NCBI GenBank assembly: GCA_000702025.1
Contig: KL370850.1
Coordinates: 38,359-102,358 of the forward strand
Reading direction: 5' to 3'
Length of the DNA stretch: 64,000 bases
Source: Blautia schinkii DSM 10518
GTDB lineage: Bacteria > Bacillota > Clostridia > Lachnospirales > Lachnospiraceae
The position numbers and the translations under genes were made by a program. Below the pieces are notes generated by a model, which searched no databases, had not been told where the DNA came from, and saw only the letters and a list, made by a program, of their open reading frames with translations. Shown here piece by piece: positions 25,743 through 34,389 of the stretch (positions are counted from its first letter, which is position 1; each line of letters opens with the position of its first letter).

Positions 25743-27391
25743 ATTTGACATGGAACGATAAAGAAAAATTACTCCAGAAAAAGCTTAGGGAAGAGGTTGA
25801 AATCCCGGAAATTGTAACAGAGAAAACACAGAAAGCATTCACTATGATCAAAAACGGACGGATTGTCCAGACAAAAGCCCCGAAAGCCCCCTACGGCTGG
25901 ATGAAAACCACCATGAAAGCAGCCGGATGTACCGCCGCTGTACTGGGTGTTGGCTTCATTGTATGTGTAACGAATCCTGTTATGGCGAAAAATTTGCCGC
26001 TTGTGGGAGGAATCTTCGCAGAGCTGCAGGATAAGGTGAGTTTCTTCGGTGAATTCGCTGACAAGGCAATCCCACTTACCTCTGAGGCAGACGGCGGCAA
26101 TGCAGGCGTAGGCAACGCAGAGGCAGACGGCAGCAATGCGGACATAAGCAACACAGAGGCAGACAACAGTGCGGCGCACGCAGGCAATGACACAACCGGC
26201 AGCAGCACAGACTCCGGAAAAAACAGTACGGATGCAGACGGCAGCAGCAACGCAGCAGGTACGGCAGATTCCGACGGTGACTCTGTATATACAAAAACAA
26301 GTGACGGTCTTACCATCACCTTCTCTGAGGTTTACGCAAATGAGCAGGCAATCTATCTGACCATGAAAGCAGAAAGCGAGGAACCCTTCCCGGAAACCAT
26401 GCTCGATACAAACAACGAATTAGGTATAGAAAGGCCTGTGATTTCAACAATATTTACGAAAAATTACAGTTTCATGAACAACGGGCAAAGCGAAGTGGAT
26501 GCCCAATATGATTTAGCTAATCCTGAGGGTGTCTTCCTGGATGACCATACCTACACCTGCATATTGCGTATTGATCTCAAAAATGATACGTTGGACAGGA
26601 CTGAATATAATCAGAAATATGACGAACTTACTCAGGAAATTATAACTTCTCTTGGCCTGACAGAGGAGGAATTTCATAACCTGGACGCATACAGCGAGGA
26701 GGGTGACGCGCTGCTCAGCAAATTTAACGATGAAATTCTGAGCCAAAGCGGTAGCTTAAAATCATATATCAAGCAGATTCCCATACCGGAGGATTTCACT
26801 CTCAAGCTTAATTTCGAAGAGTTTTTGGGCAAAAAGAAAAATCCCGAAACCTGGGACAGCGGCTACACGGATGAGGAGCTGGCCGCTATGACCGATGAGG
26901 AATGGCGTGAGGTCATGAATCAGATGCCGGAGGAATACTCCAAGCATCCCAATGAGCATGAGCATTACTGGTTCAATGGCCCATGGAACTTCGAAATCCC
27001 CATCCATGTTGACACCTCCCAGACAGTTGTTCAGGAAATCAACGAGACAAACGAGAACGGAATTGGCCTAAAGTCCGTAGTTAAGACGCCTTATGAGCTT
27101 ACTGTCTACGATATGTATGAAGAAGGCGCTGACAGCGATACCTTCCTGGTTGCTCTGGATGCCAACGGCAATAAACTTCCTTATAACGAATCAAACGCAG
27201 ATTGTGACAATTTTACCATCCAGGACAGAGACATTTCCACGGTAGATATCTATATTCTCGACTATATGCAGTACATGGACGAACTGAAGGGTGAGGAACG
27301 TTATAACAATAATGAGAACAAGCCTGAAGAAGAGAAGTGGAGCACCCTTCTGGAGGCAAATGCGAAATATCATAAGACACTGCACTTCTGA
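25739..27391 (+). CDS. DUF4179-type membrane anti-sigma factor
   Basis: 550 residues. A short cytoplasmic N-terminus (~1-55) likely binds the sigma factor; one membrane helix lies at ~57-80 (AAGCTAAVLGVGFIVCVTN). A low-complexity Asn/Asp/Ser/Ala/Gly spacer follows at ~115-188 (many GNAEADGS-like units), then a large extracellular domain from ~190, where SDGLTITFSEVYANEQAIYL matches the start of DUF4179-like ectodomains. It is translationally coupled to the sigma gene. The spacer is unlike the rest of the protein in composition and probably works as a flexible wall-spanning linker. Confidence 0.88.
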   Translation: MNLTWNDKEKLLQKKLREEVEIPEIVTEKTQKAFTMIKNGRIVQTKAPKAPYGWMKTTMKAAGCTAAVLGVGFIVCVTNPVMAKNLPLVGGIFAELQDKVSFFGEFADKAIPLTSEADGGNAGVGNAEADGSNADISNTEADNSAAHAGNDTTGSSTDSGKNSTDADGSSNAAGTADSDGDSVYTKTSDGLTITFSEVYANEQAIYLTMKAESEEPFPETMLDTNNELGIERPVISTIFTKNYSFMNNGQSEVDAQYDLANPEGVFLDDHTYTCILRIDLKNDTLDRTEYNQKYDELTQEIITSLGLTEEEFHNLDAYSEEGDALLSKFNDEILSQSGSLKSYIKQIPIPEDFTLKLNFEEFLGKKKNPETWDSGYTDEELAAMTDEEWREVMNQMPEEYSKHPNEHEHYWFNGPWNFEIPIHVDTSQTVVQEINETNENGIGLKSVVKTPYELTVYDMYEEGADSDTFLVALDANGNKLPYNESNADCDNFTIQDRDISTVDIYILDYMQYMDELKGEERYNNNENKPEEEKWSTLLEANAKYHKTLHF

Positions 27392-27420
27392 TCCAATTTC
27401 TAATTCAATCATTGCTAAAG

Positions 27421-27459
27421 ATGCCGTCCGACAGTAACCAACTGTTGGACGGCATTTTC
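27421..27459 (+). terminator. terminator of the sigma/anti-sigma operon
   Basis: ATGCCGTCC.ACAGT pairs with ACTGT.GGACGGCAT, followed by TTTTCT. It is 30 nt after the anti-sigma stop codon. Confidence 0.85.
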
Positions 27460-27531
27460 TAATAAAGCTTTTTGAATTTTTATAAAATCACAACTTTTTC
27501 AAAAAATCATCTAAAAATCTAACCAAAACTA

Positions 27532-27559
27532 TTGTCTTTTTATCCGAAAGTGCTATAAT
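27532..27559 (+). promoter_or_regulatory. promoter of tRNA-Val
   Basis: TTGTCT and TATAAT separated by 16 bp, ending 9 bp before the tRNA. Confidence 0.7.
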
Positions 27560-27568
27560 AAAACACAT

Positions 27569-27642
27569 GGAAGCATAGCTCAGCTGGGATGAGCGTTCGC
27601 CTCACACGCGAAAGGTCAGGAGTTCGAGCCTCCTTGCTTCCA
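27569..27642 (+). tRNA. tRNA-Val (anticodon CAC)
   Basis: Cloverleaf visible: acceptor GGAAGCA/TGCTTCC, D arm with AGCTCAGCTGGGATGAGC, anticodon arm TTCGC-CTCACAC-GCGAA giving anticodon CAC (reads GUG), and T arm with GTTCGAGCC. Discriminator is A; CCA is not encoded. A T-run follows immediately. Confidence 0.95.
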
Positions 27643-27669
27643 TTTTTTATGCTCTAAAATCATACAAAG

Positions 27670-27711
27670 AACAGCACCGCTGCTTTTACTGACTAAGCAA
27701 CGGTGCTGTTT
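27670..27711. terminator. bidirectional terminator between tRNA-Val and the peptidase gene
   Basis: AACAGCACCG/CGGTGCTGTT with inner TGCTT/AAGCA. It serves the M28 peptidase gene on the minus strand and possibly the tRNA read-through. Confidence 0.75.
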
Positions 27712-27737
27712 GATTCTAATCGTCATATTTCATAATT

Positions 27738-28928
27738 CTATTCTATGGAACAGAGCAGAAAGTCGACCAAAAGCGCAAGCTTTTCCACATCAAGCAATTC
27801 CGGCTTATCAGCATCCGTATGGATCACACTGTCTACCAGTTCAAAGATTCCGCCGGAGGTAACAGAGACTGCCGGCACACCGGAAACAGCAAACAGGGTA
27901 TGATCCCCCTGCGGCCACGGTTCCATTTGCACAAAACTCTCTCCCCCGGCCTTTGCAGCGGATTCGGAAATCTTGTTCGTCAGTTTTTCCGGACATTCAT
28001 AAAACGAATATGCGAGCTTCTGCTCCTTTACCCCCACCCCGTCAATATTAAAGGCATAGGCATAATCTGCCGGGGCAGAAAGGTGCGACGCCATATATGC
28101 CATCTCGCCCGGATTGGAATAGTAATCCTCTCCATTAAAAAGCACGAACTCAATCCGAAACGGAAATTCCCGGCCAGACAATTCCCCGGCCAACGCAAGC
28201 AATACGGCTGTTCCTGATGCATTGTCAAGCGCACCTCTGGTTCCAGGCTTTGTATCAATATGCGCTGAAAAGCAGACCTTTTGATTGCCGCTTCCATATT
28301 CCGCAATCACATTGGCCGCCTTCGCGGGACGCCTTTCTGTAAAGAGCGTGAGTGACGCATAAGAGCCGCCTGAAAGCTTCGGCAGACTCTCCGGAAAAAC
28401 AATGGCACACGGAACTTCAAAATCCCCGTCTTCAATGATTGGTATCAAGCATTCCGAAGAAAGACTGACCGTAATCACTGCCTGCACTTCTCCATGCTCC
28501 AACAGGGAAATAATCTCCTTATGCTCATCAGGATTCCAGAATACGAAGCTTTTGGGCATAAGCGGCTCTGAAGCGACAGCGTCACATAAAACGACTATTT
28601 TTCCGGCAAGCGTGGCTGTACGCAGTTCCTCAAGAGAATGTACGCAAATGAGCTCCCCTCGTACACTGCACGGCAGGGAATAAGGCGCAGGAGCTGTAGG
28701 AATACTCTGATCTCCAACCATAAGTATTCCTCCGCTCTCTGCCTTATTTCTCTCTATTGTCCAGTCCATACAGTCGAATTCCTGTTTTGAGACTTTAAGT
28801 CCGGCCCGCGCAAATTCCTCGCAGGCATAGGCAACTGCCCTATGATTTTCCTCTGAGCCTGTAGGCCGTGCGCCAATTTCATTGCAAAACATATCCAAAT
28901 GCTTCTTAATTTGATTCCTGATTTCCAT
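27738..28928 (-). CDS. M28-family zinc aminopeptidase
   Basis: 396 residues from the ATG at 28928, which has AGGAGG at the right distance; a longer frame upstream lacks support. The catalytic domain shows the M28 pattern: FSAHIDTKPG (first zinc His and Asp), GALDNASGTAVLLAL (bridging Asp), FNGEDYYSNPGE (base/ligand Glu), FNIDGVG and VIHTDADKPE (last His). A PA-like insertion precedes it (residues ~90-200). No signal peptide is seen, so it probably acts on peptides inside the cell. Monocistronic. Confidence 0.9.
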   Translation of the reverse strand: MEIRNQIKKHLDMFCNEIGARPTGSEENHRAVAYACEEFARAGLKVSKQEFDCMDWTIERNKAESGGILMVGDQSIPTAPAPYSLPCSVRGELICVHSLEELRTATLAGKIVVLCDAVASEPLMPKSFVFWNPDEHKEIISLLEHGEVQAVITVSLSSECLIPIIEDGDFEVPCAIVFPESLPKLSGGSYASLTLFTERRPAKAANVIAEYGSGNQKVCFSAHIDTKPGTRGALDNASGTAVLLALAGELSGREFPFRIEFVLFNGEDYYSNPGEMAYMASHLSAPADYAYAFNIDGVGVKEQKLAYSFYECPEKLTNKISESAAKAGGESFVQMEPWPQGDHTLFAVSGVPAVSVTSGGIFELVDSVIHTDADKPELLDVEKLALLVDFLLCSIE

Positions 28929-29068
28929 TTTTGTTTCCTCCTGCTTCTTAACTGACTTTGTGTTGTTGTGTACCGCATAGCGTATTGCCGTTCGCTGAGT
29001 GAACAGCAGCATTTCTATAACAAAGATAGCAGAAGGAACACATAGGTGCTTGACTTTCCTTGTGATGT

Positions 29069-29971
29069 TTACAAAATCTCTTTTACCGGCCTCGCCTCAA
29101 TATATCCTCTCCACCCCTGCGGGTCAAGCTGAAATCGGGGCGCGTCCTCATCAGCCCACTCATAACCCGACTGCTTCGGATCATAAGCATCGATGATTTC
29201 CGTCAGATTCATAATTGCCTCATGGAACCGAAGATCATCATATGGAGCGCTTTGGAACATCATCATTTTACATTTTGGCAGATCAATGAGGTCAAAGCCC
29301 TCCGGTACCTCACCCGCATAGTCTTCCGGCACTTCCACACCCTGTACATAGCGCGAAGTACCGGGCAGACGCAGCGAATCAGGAAGCCACAAGCCTGCGG
29401 GTTCATACAGCGCCTCCTTAATGCTGCACAGCAGGCCCCACACGTCACAGCCAGCTTCCTCGCAGTAAGAAAAATAGTCGTTTGCGGAAACACCTCGTCT
29501 CAGCAGCAGCTTTCTTTTGGGAAAATTACGCACCTGAATGAAAAAACTCTTGGAAATTGGGGGTATATCCTCCTCTTGTATATCTCTAAGCCAATAATAA
29601 TAGTCCCGCACAGGCCAGGGATGGAAAAGAGAAATCGGCGGCGTATGCTTTTTATACTCATTGGGACTCAATCCAAACTGCCTGCGGAAAGCCCTGGTAA
29701 AGCCCTCATGACTGTCAAAGACAAAATCCATTGCCACGTCTACAATTTTAAGATTTTTATCCCGAATCTCCATTGCCGCCTTTGACAACCGACACATGCG
29801 GATATATTCAAACGGAGTCTTTCCGGTAAGCTCTTTAAAAATTTTCGCACAATGCCAGGGCGAATATCCCGCTTTTTGTGCAAGCGTGTATAATGTAATC
29901 GGTTCGTTCAAATGTGTTTCAATATAGCTTTGTATCTCCTGAACCGCATGAATTTGTTCCAGGCTTTCCAT
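29069..29971 (-). CDS. AraC-family regulator with GyrI-like effector domain
   Basis: 300 residues. The DNA-binding domain is at the N-terminus (two HTH motifs: LYTLAQKAGYSPWHCAKIFKE, and VAMDFVFDSHEGFTRAFRRQ), followed by a C-terminal ligand-binding domain of the GyrI/AraC-effector type. This N-terminal placement resembles SoxS/Rob/MarA-type regulators of drug and stress responses. It is 22 nt downstream of a serine hydrolase gene, so the two may form an operon with the MerR gene upstream. Confidence 0.88.
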   Translation of the reverse strand: MESLEQIHAVQEIQSYIETHLNEPITLYTLAQKAGYSPWHCAKIFKELTGKTPFEYIRMCRLSKAAMEIRDKNLKIVDVAMDFVFDSHEGFTRAFRRQFGLSPNEYKKHTPPISLFHPWPVRDYYYWLRDIQEEDIPPISKSFFIQVRNFPKRKLLLRRGVSANDYFSYCEEAGCDVWGLLCSIKEALYEPAGLWLPDSLRLPGTSRYVQGVEVPEDYAGEVPEGFDLIDLPKCKMMMFQSAPYDDLRFHEAIMNLTEIIDAYDPKQSGYEWADEDAPRFQLDPQGWRGYIEARPVKEIL

Positions 29972-29993
29972 ATTCTTTGTCTCCTCTTATGTC

Positions 29994-30971
29994 TCAATCA
30001 AATAACGGCTCTATCCGATTTTCGATAAGCTCCATTCTATCCTTCACCCTGGGAGCAAATAGTGATGCGATGGAAATCACCATCTTTTTCCGGGGATTTA
30101 CATAAATCGCATTTCCTCCGTCTCCTAAGGCAGCGAACGACTGATTCTTCTCATCAATGACCCACCATAAATATCCGTACCCTTTATCTATTTTATCCCA
30201 TCTGCTGTGTTCCCTTGTGCTCTCCTCGATCCATTCAGGCGAAATGAGCTGCTTTCCCTGCCAGCTGCCCTTATTTAAACAGAGCTGTCCTATTCTGGAC
30301 ATTTCCTCAGGAGTAAGACTCAGCCCCCATCCTGCAGTGTTTGTCCCACACTCGTCAGAAACCCAGCCGTTCACTGATTTCGCTTTGTAATAAGCTAACT
30401 GTTCATCCTTACTTTTAAAAACCAAATTTCTCTCAACCGAAATTCCCAATGGCTCAAATAAATTCTTTTGTGCAAACCCAAGCACAGACTCCCCTGTAAC
30501 GTTAGTAAGTACTCCGGATAAAATATCCGGCCCGATGACCGGCGCATACCGAAATTCCCCAACTTCACCCCTTCCGCCAAGCAGATCAAGGGAAGCCTTT
30601 ACCCAGTCCGGACTTGTAAAAAACTTGGTATATGGATTGAATTTATATTTGTATGGGGCAGTCATTGTAAGAAGATTCCTGAGTGTAATATGCTGTATTG
30701 TTTTCTCCCTTTTCTTCACTGTATAATCTGGAAAAAAATCAAGTATTTTTTTGTCCAGGCTCCCGATATATCCCCTGTCCACAGCAATCCCGACCAGCAG
30801 GGAAATTATGCTTTTCGTCGCAGAAAAAATATGGATAGGGTCCTTTGGCGTACAGTCATTAAAATATTTTTCATAGCGCATTTCCCCATCCTTAAATACA
30901 GTTATTCCCGCAATATTGTTATAATCCTTTTCAATTACCGCCTCCAAATACTGAATCTGTTCGCTATTCAT
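29994..30971 (-). CDS. serine hydrolase, class C beta-lactamase-like
   Basis: 325 residues. The SxxK motif is SATK in IFSATKSIISLLVGIA (~residue 50), and the rest of the fold matches beta-lactamase-family esterases/peptidases (TLRNLLTMTAPY, GWGLSLTPEEMSRIGQL, GYGYLWWV). There is no signal peptide, arguing against a secreted beta-lactamase and for an intracellular esterase/amidase. The C-terminal part has GGNAIYVNPRKKMVISI in the KTG position, a normal variant. It lies between MerR- and AraC-type regulators on the same strand. Confidence 0.88.
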   Translation of the reverse strand: MNSEQIQYLEAVIEKDYNNIAGITVFKDGEMRYEKYFNDCTPKDPIHIFSATKSIISLLVGIAVDRGYIGSLDKKILDFFPDYTVKKREKTIQHITLRNLLTMTAPYKYKFNPYTKFFTSPDWVKASLDLLGGRGEVGEFRYAPVIGPDILSGVLTNVTGESVLGFAQKNLFEPLGISVERNLVFKSKDEQLAYYKAKSVNGWVSDECGTNTAGWGLSLTPEEMSRIGQLCLNKGSWQGKQLISPEWIEESTREHSRWDKIDKGYGYLWWVIDEKNQSFAALGDGGNAIYVNPRKKMVISIASLFAPRVKDRMELIENRIEPLFD

Positions 30972-30988
30972 CGCTTTACCTCTTCCCC

Positions 30989-31810
30989 TTATTTTTTTCT
31001 CACAGGTAAATATACCTCCGTGACGAATTCGTTTTCATTCGTTGTGTGCGAAGGATCTGTGACATAGACCTCAAACAAAGCATCCGTATACTCATATCCC
31101 TCTTTCTCCGCCCATTCCATCTGTTTGGCATATACAGAGGATAAAAGCGAGTAGCTTCCTCGCACAACTGTTTTCAAACAAAGTCCTGGCTTAAAATCTC
31201 TGGTGCCCATCACATACTCTTTGACCGGAACTGCAAACTCAGTGTCCAGCCCAAAGGGAGTAAACTCATCATTATGGAATAGCACCATGGGCGGAGCCGC
31301 TGCAGTCAAATGCTCATCCTGCATTTTTTGAAACAGTCTGCCAAAGCAGTACGCATACATGTCCGGAAACTCGCTCTCCCTCACCATTTGGCGCATGGAT
31401 AAAATATACATGTTCGGGATTTCGGAAAGCTGAATCTCAATTTCGTCAAGATATGCCATGATTGATTTGCCTTGCCGCAGATTAGCCAGATCCTGATTGA
31501 GCTGCTCCAGATTTCTTTCATATCTTTCCATCTGGATTTTCATTTGGCGGGATTTCGTCATAAGCGCGCCGTACAATTCTTCCTCCTGTAACTCACCTGC
31601 ATCCAGAACTGCTTTGATCTCTTCCAGGGAAAAATTATATGCTTTTAGACGATTGATGAGCAGCATGGTTTCCAGCTGTTCAATCGCGTAATACCGATAG
31701 CCATTTTCCGGGTTAACCTCCTGGGGCATAATGAGACCTATCTCCGCATAATAACGCAGTGTTTTTGCGGATACCTTACATATCTTAGAAAATTCTCCAA
31801 TTGACAACAT
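30989..31810 (-). CDS. MerR-family regulator with GyrI-like drug-binding domain
   Basis: 273 residues from the ATG at 31810 (a GTG six codons earlier overlaps the GGAGGG site). N-terminal winged HTH MLSIGEFSKICKVSAKTLRYYAEIGLI, a dimerisation coiled coil (~80-120), then a BltR/TipA-like effector domain. Such proteins activate efflux genes by untwisting promoters with long spacers. Just upstream is a promoter of that kind with a matching dyad, so autoregulation is likely; the downstream hydrolase and AraC genes may be co-transcribed. Confidence 0.9.
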   Translation of the reverse strand: MLSIGEFSKICKVSAKTLRYYAEIGLIMPQEVNPENGYRYYAIEQLETMLLINRLKAYNFSLEEIKAVLDAGELQEEELYGALMTKSRQMKIQMERYERNLEQLNQDLANLRQGKSIMAYLDEIEIQLSEIPNMYILSMRQMVRESEFPDMYAYCFGRLFQKMQDEHLTAAAPPMVLFHNDEFTPFGLDTEFAVPVKEYVMGTRDFKPGLCLKTVVRGSYSLLSSVYAKQMEWAEKEGYEYTDALFEVYVTDPSHTTNENEFVTEVYLPVRKK

Positions 31811-31826
31811 TCTGTACTTTCCCTCC

Positions 31827-31883
31827 ACCTTGTCAAGGTCTGTAGGTCTATCTTACACCTTGACCTAAGGGGAAGGTCAAGGT
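31827..31883 (-). promoter_or_regulatory. MerR-type promoter with dyad in a 19 bp spacer
   Basis: On the minus strand TTGACC (31880-31875) and TAAGAT (31855-31850) are 19 bp apart, and the dyad ACCTTGACCT n7 AGGTCAAGGT covers the -35 and spacer, as in MerR-activated promoters. A second related palindrome, ACCTTGTCAAGGT (31827-31839), covers the ribosome binding region. Sequence between 31884 and 31992 holds no gene. Confidence 0.75.
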
Positions 31884-31992
31884 GGGTTTCTTCATTATGC
31901 CGTTTTCTTTATTATGCTGTTTTCTTTTCCAGCTCTGACACCCTTAAATTTTAAAATGGGATATGATATGACACGACATGCAACACAAAAAA

Positions 31993-32019
31993 GAAAAAAC
32001 GCCGTAAATACGGCGTTTT
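31993..32019 (-). terminator. tmRNA terminator
   Basis: AAAACGCCGTA/TACGGCGTTTT stem with a T-run on the minus strand, just after the tmRNA 3' end. Confidence 0.85.
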
Positions 32020-32024
32020 AGTAG

Positions 32025-32370
32025 TGGACCTGGCGGGAATTGAACCCGCGTCCGAAAGCCTATCCCTTGAGGCATCTCCCATCACAGTCGCTGATTTAAC
32101 ATTCCCTCTGCAGCACGCCCACCGACAGGCTTACCGCTTCAGTAGCTTCATAATACATCTACCGGGGCAAAGCTTACCCGGTAAGGTTTCTCACAAAGTC
32201 GGCGCCAGATTCCTAATGTGTGAGTGCACTAGGGCTGACGAGCAGCAACTAGGCTGCTAACGCTAACTGTTCGTCTGCGTTTATATTTAGTTTCCCGGTT
32301 GGTACGCAGTCCAGGAGTCTGCGGATGGCTTCCCCAACTTCAAAACCCCCGTCGAAACCAGTACAAGCCC
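32025..32370 (-). ncRNA. ssrA: transfer-messenger RNA (tmRNA)
   Basis: Rescues stalled ribosomes. The 5' GGGCTTG pairs with 3' CAGGTCC to form the acceptor stem; GTTTCGACGGGGG follows the 5' end, and the T arm GCGGGTTCAATTCCCGC lies near the 3' end. The tag frame reads GKLNINADEQLALAA from a GGG resume codon to TAG. Discriminator A; CCA is not encoded. About 346 nt. Confidence 0.95.
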
Positions 32371-32505
32371 GAATGGGTGTTGTGGCCGGCAAAACATATA
32401 GCAAATATTCAGCCGGAACTGGCGGGCAGACGAAATTGGTGCAGAATTTTCTGCTGTCATATTATTATATGCGCAGCAGAGATACCTGTCAAGGGGTATT
32501 TTTTA

Positions 32506-33513
32506 TTATTCGCCAAACTCCTGCGCACACTTCTTAAGCATCTGTCTGATCGGCAGATGATATGGACATCTCGGCTCACAGTCACCGCATTCCACACAGG
32601 CCGAGGCTTTTACCGCCATGCTGCCGTAGCGGTCTCTGGCCCACGCTTCCAGGTTGTAGCGCTCCAGATAACCTGCAAAAAGGAAGACATTCGGAATGCT
32701 GATTCCCTGGCTGCAGGGTGCACAGTAATTACAACGGCGGCAGAAATTAGTGCCAAGCTGCTCCCGCACAGCATCAAGCTCTGCTTTTTCCTCTTCGCTC
32801 AATGGAGAGTTATCACAGCAGGCGTTTACATTCTGCTCGATTTCCTGCTCCTCAGCCATTCCCGGGATCACCACACTGACATTAGGATTTGCACAGATGT
32901 AGCGCAGGGCCAGAGTTGGGTTCTCGATGGCGCCGCCGGCCAGAGGCTTCATATCCACAAAGCCGATGTTTTTCTCCGTACATTTGGCGATAAGCTCCTC
33001 GCCCTGGTTTTCCACAATGTTATATGGAAACATGATCGTCTCCACCCAATCCAGGGACAATGCCCGCTCAAATACTGCCGTAGAATGAGCCGTAAGCCCA
33101 ATATGGCCGATTTTCCCGGCTTCCTTGGCTTCCAATAAGGCTTCCAGTGCACCGTTCTCTCCGATAACTTGGTCAAGCTGCTCCATACTCGGATTATGTA
33201 CCTGGTACAAATCAATATAATCTGTACGCAGATTCTTAAGACTTGTCTCAATATCAGCAGCCATTGCTTCCTTTGTTCTTACCATACTCTTCGTAGCCAG
33301 CACGAATTTATCGCGGATACCTTCCAGGGCATATCCCAGATATTCCTCGCTCACCGTGTAGCCTCTGGCTGTGTCAATGTAATTCACACCTGCTTCGAGA
33401 AGCTTGTGCATCAACTGCTTTGTTCCCTCAGCGTCAATACGCTGGATGGGGATTCCCCCGAATCCAAGGCGGGAAATCTTAAGCCCGGTTTTTCCTAATA
33501 CTCTGTATTCCAT
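32506..33513 (-). CDS. aldo/keto reductase with C-terminal 4Fe-4S domain
   Basis: 335 residues. The AKR barrel starts MEYRVLGKTGLKISRLGFGG, with catalytic-type residues in YIDTARGYTVSEEYLG (Asp, Tyr) and the Lys in VLATKS. The C-terminal extension carries two cysteine clusters, CRRCNYCAPC (~257-266) and CVECGDCEPRCP (~305-316), typical of ferredoxin-like 4Fe-4S binding in the anaerobe AKR group. The substrate is unknown. The 5' leader has 39 bp tandem repeats. Monocistronic. Confidence 0.93.
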   Translation of the reverse strand: MEYRVLGKTGLKISRLGFGGIPIQRIDAEGTKQLMHKLLEAGVNYIDTARGYTVSEEYLGYALEGIRDKFVLATKSMVRTKEAMAADIETSLKNLRTDYIDLYQVHNPSMEQLDQVIGENGALEALLEAKEAGKIGHIGLTAHSTAVFERALSLDWVETIMFPYNIVENQGEELIAKCTEKNIGFVDMKPLAGGAIENPTLALRYICANPNVSVVIPGMAEEQEIEQNVNACCDNSPLSEEEKAELDAVREQLGTNFCRRCNYCAPCSQGISIPNVFLFAGYLERYNLEAWARDRYGSMAVKASACVECGDCEPRCPYHLPIRQMLKKCAQEFGE

Positions 33514-33542
33514 GTTTTCTCCTCCTCAATATCCGTCACATA

Positions 33543-33677
33543 TATGACACACGCAATATATCACTCCTATATCGGCCATCCTATGACACACACAACATAT
33601 CACTCCTATATCTGCCATCCTATGACACGCGCAATATATCAGTCTTATATCTGCCGTCCTATGATGCGTGTAAAATG
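33543..33677. repeat. 39 bp tandem repeat, 3.4 copies
   Basis: Three full units (33543-33581, 33582-33620, 33621-33659) and a partial fourth. Each runs from TATGACAC to GCCATCC or GCCGTCC. They lie in the leader region of the aldo/keto reductase gene (minus strand). The period is 13 codons, so the plus strand has an open frame, but no gene is supported. Confidence 0.9.
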
Positions 33678-33702
33678 TCCCAACTCACCACATTACAAAG
33701 AC

Positions 33703-33725
33703 TGCCACCGGAAAAACCGGTGGCA
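33703..33725 (-). terminator. terminator of efp
   Basis: TGCCACCGG/CCGGTGGCA perfect 9 bp stem with a 5-base loop; on the minus strand followed by GTCTTTGT, a weak T-tract. Confidence 0.6.
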
Positions 33726-33767
33726 GCAATGATCACTTTAAAACTGTTCCATTTAAAGCGGTTACTC

Positions 33768-34325
33768 TTATACTCTGGAGAGATATTCTCCTGTTCTGGT
33801 ATCGATTTTCAGTTTGTCGCCCTGGTTTACAAACAGAGGAACCTGTACCTGTGCACCGGTCTCTACGGTTGCAGGCTTGGTTGCGCCCTGTGCAGTATTA
33901 CCGGCAAAGCCTGGCTCTGTCTCGATAACCTCCAGCTCCACGAATAACGGCGGCTCGATTGCGAACACGTTGCCATTGTGGGAACAGATTTTAACCATCT
34001 CATTCTCTTTTACGAATTTCAGTGCATCTCCTACATTGTCAGCGCTTAAGCCGATCTGGTCGAAAGTTTCTGTATTCATAAAGTAGTATAACTCTCCATC
34101 ATTATAGAGATACTGCATGTCCACACGCTCGATACGCGCCTGCGGGAATTTCTCTGTGGGGCGGAACGATTTCTCTAATACAGCGCCTGTGATAATATTT
34201 TTGTATTTCGTTCTGACGAAGGCAGCGCCTTTTCCAGGTTTTACATGCTGGAACTCGACAATCTGACAAACGTTGCCGTCAATTTCAAGTGTGATACCGT
34301 TTTTGAAATCACCTGCTGAAATCAT
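33768..34325 (-). CDS. efp: elongation factor P
   Basis: Relieves ribosome stalling at polyproline stretches. 185 residues in three OB-like domains; the KOW-like N-domain carries the tip loop VKPGKGAAFVRTK with Lys32 at the site that is modified in many bacteria. RVDMQYLYNDGELYYFMNTET and the C-terminal DTRTGEYLSRV are strongly conserved. RBS AGGAGG. Followed by its own terminator. Confidence 0.98.
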   Translation of the reverse strand: MISAGDFKNGITLEIDGNVCQIVEFQHVKPGKGAAFVRTKYKNIITGAVLEKSFRPTEKFPQARIERVDMQYLYNDGELYYFMNTETFDQIGLSADNVGDALKFVKENEMVKICSHNGNVFAIEPPLFVELEVIETEPGFAGNTAQGATKPATVETGAQVQVPLFVNQGDKLKIDTRTGEYLSRV

Positions 34326-34389
34326 AATTATGTTTCCTCCTTATTGTACACTTCACTACGAACCATTCTATAATACCTGAAAGCATTTT

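Noticed and set aside
32024..32260. Plus-strand frame beginning MDLAGIEPASES.
   Set aside because: A familiar spurious protein that arises from the strand opposite to tmRNA.
33543..33677. Possible CRISPR array.
   Set aside because: Units are contiguous without unique spacers, and no cas genes are present in the window.
33544..33732. Open frame with 13-residue repeats on the plus strand.
   Set aside because: Created by the 39 bp tandem repeat; no RBS and no similarity.
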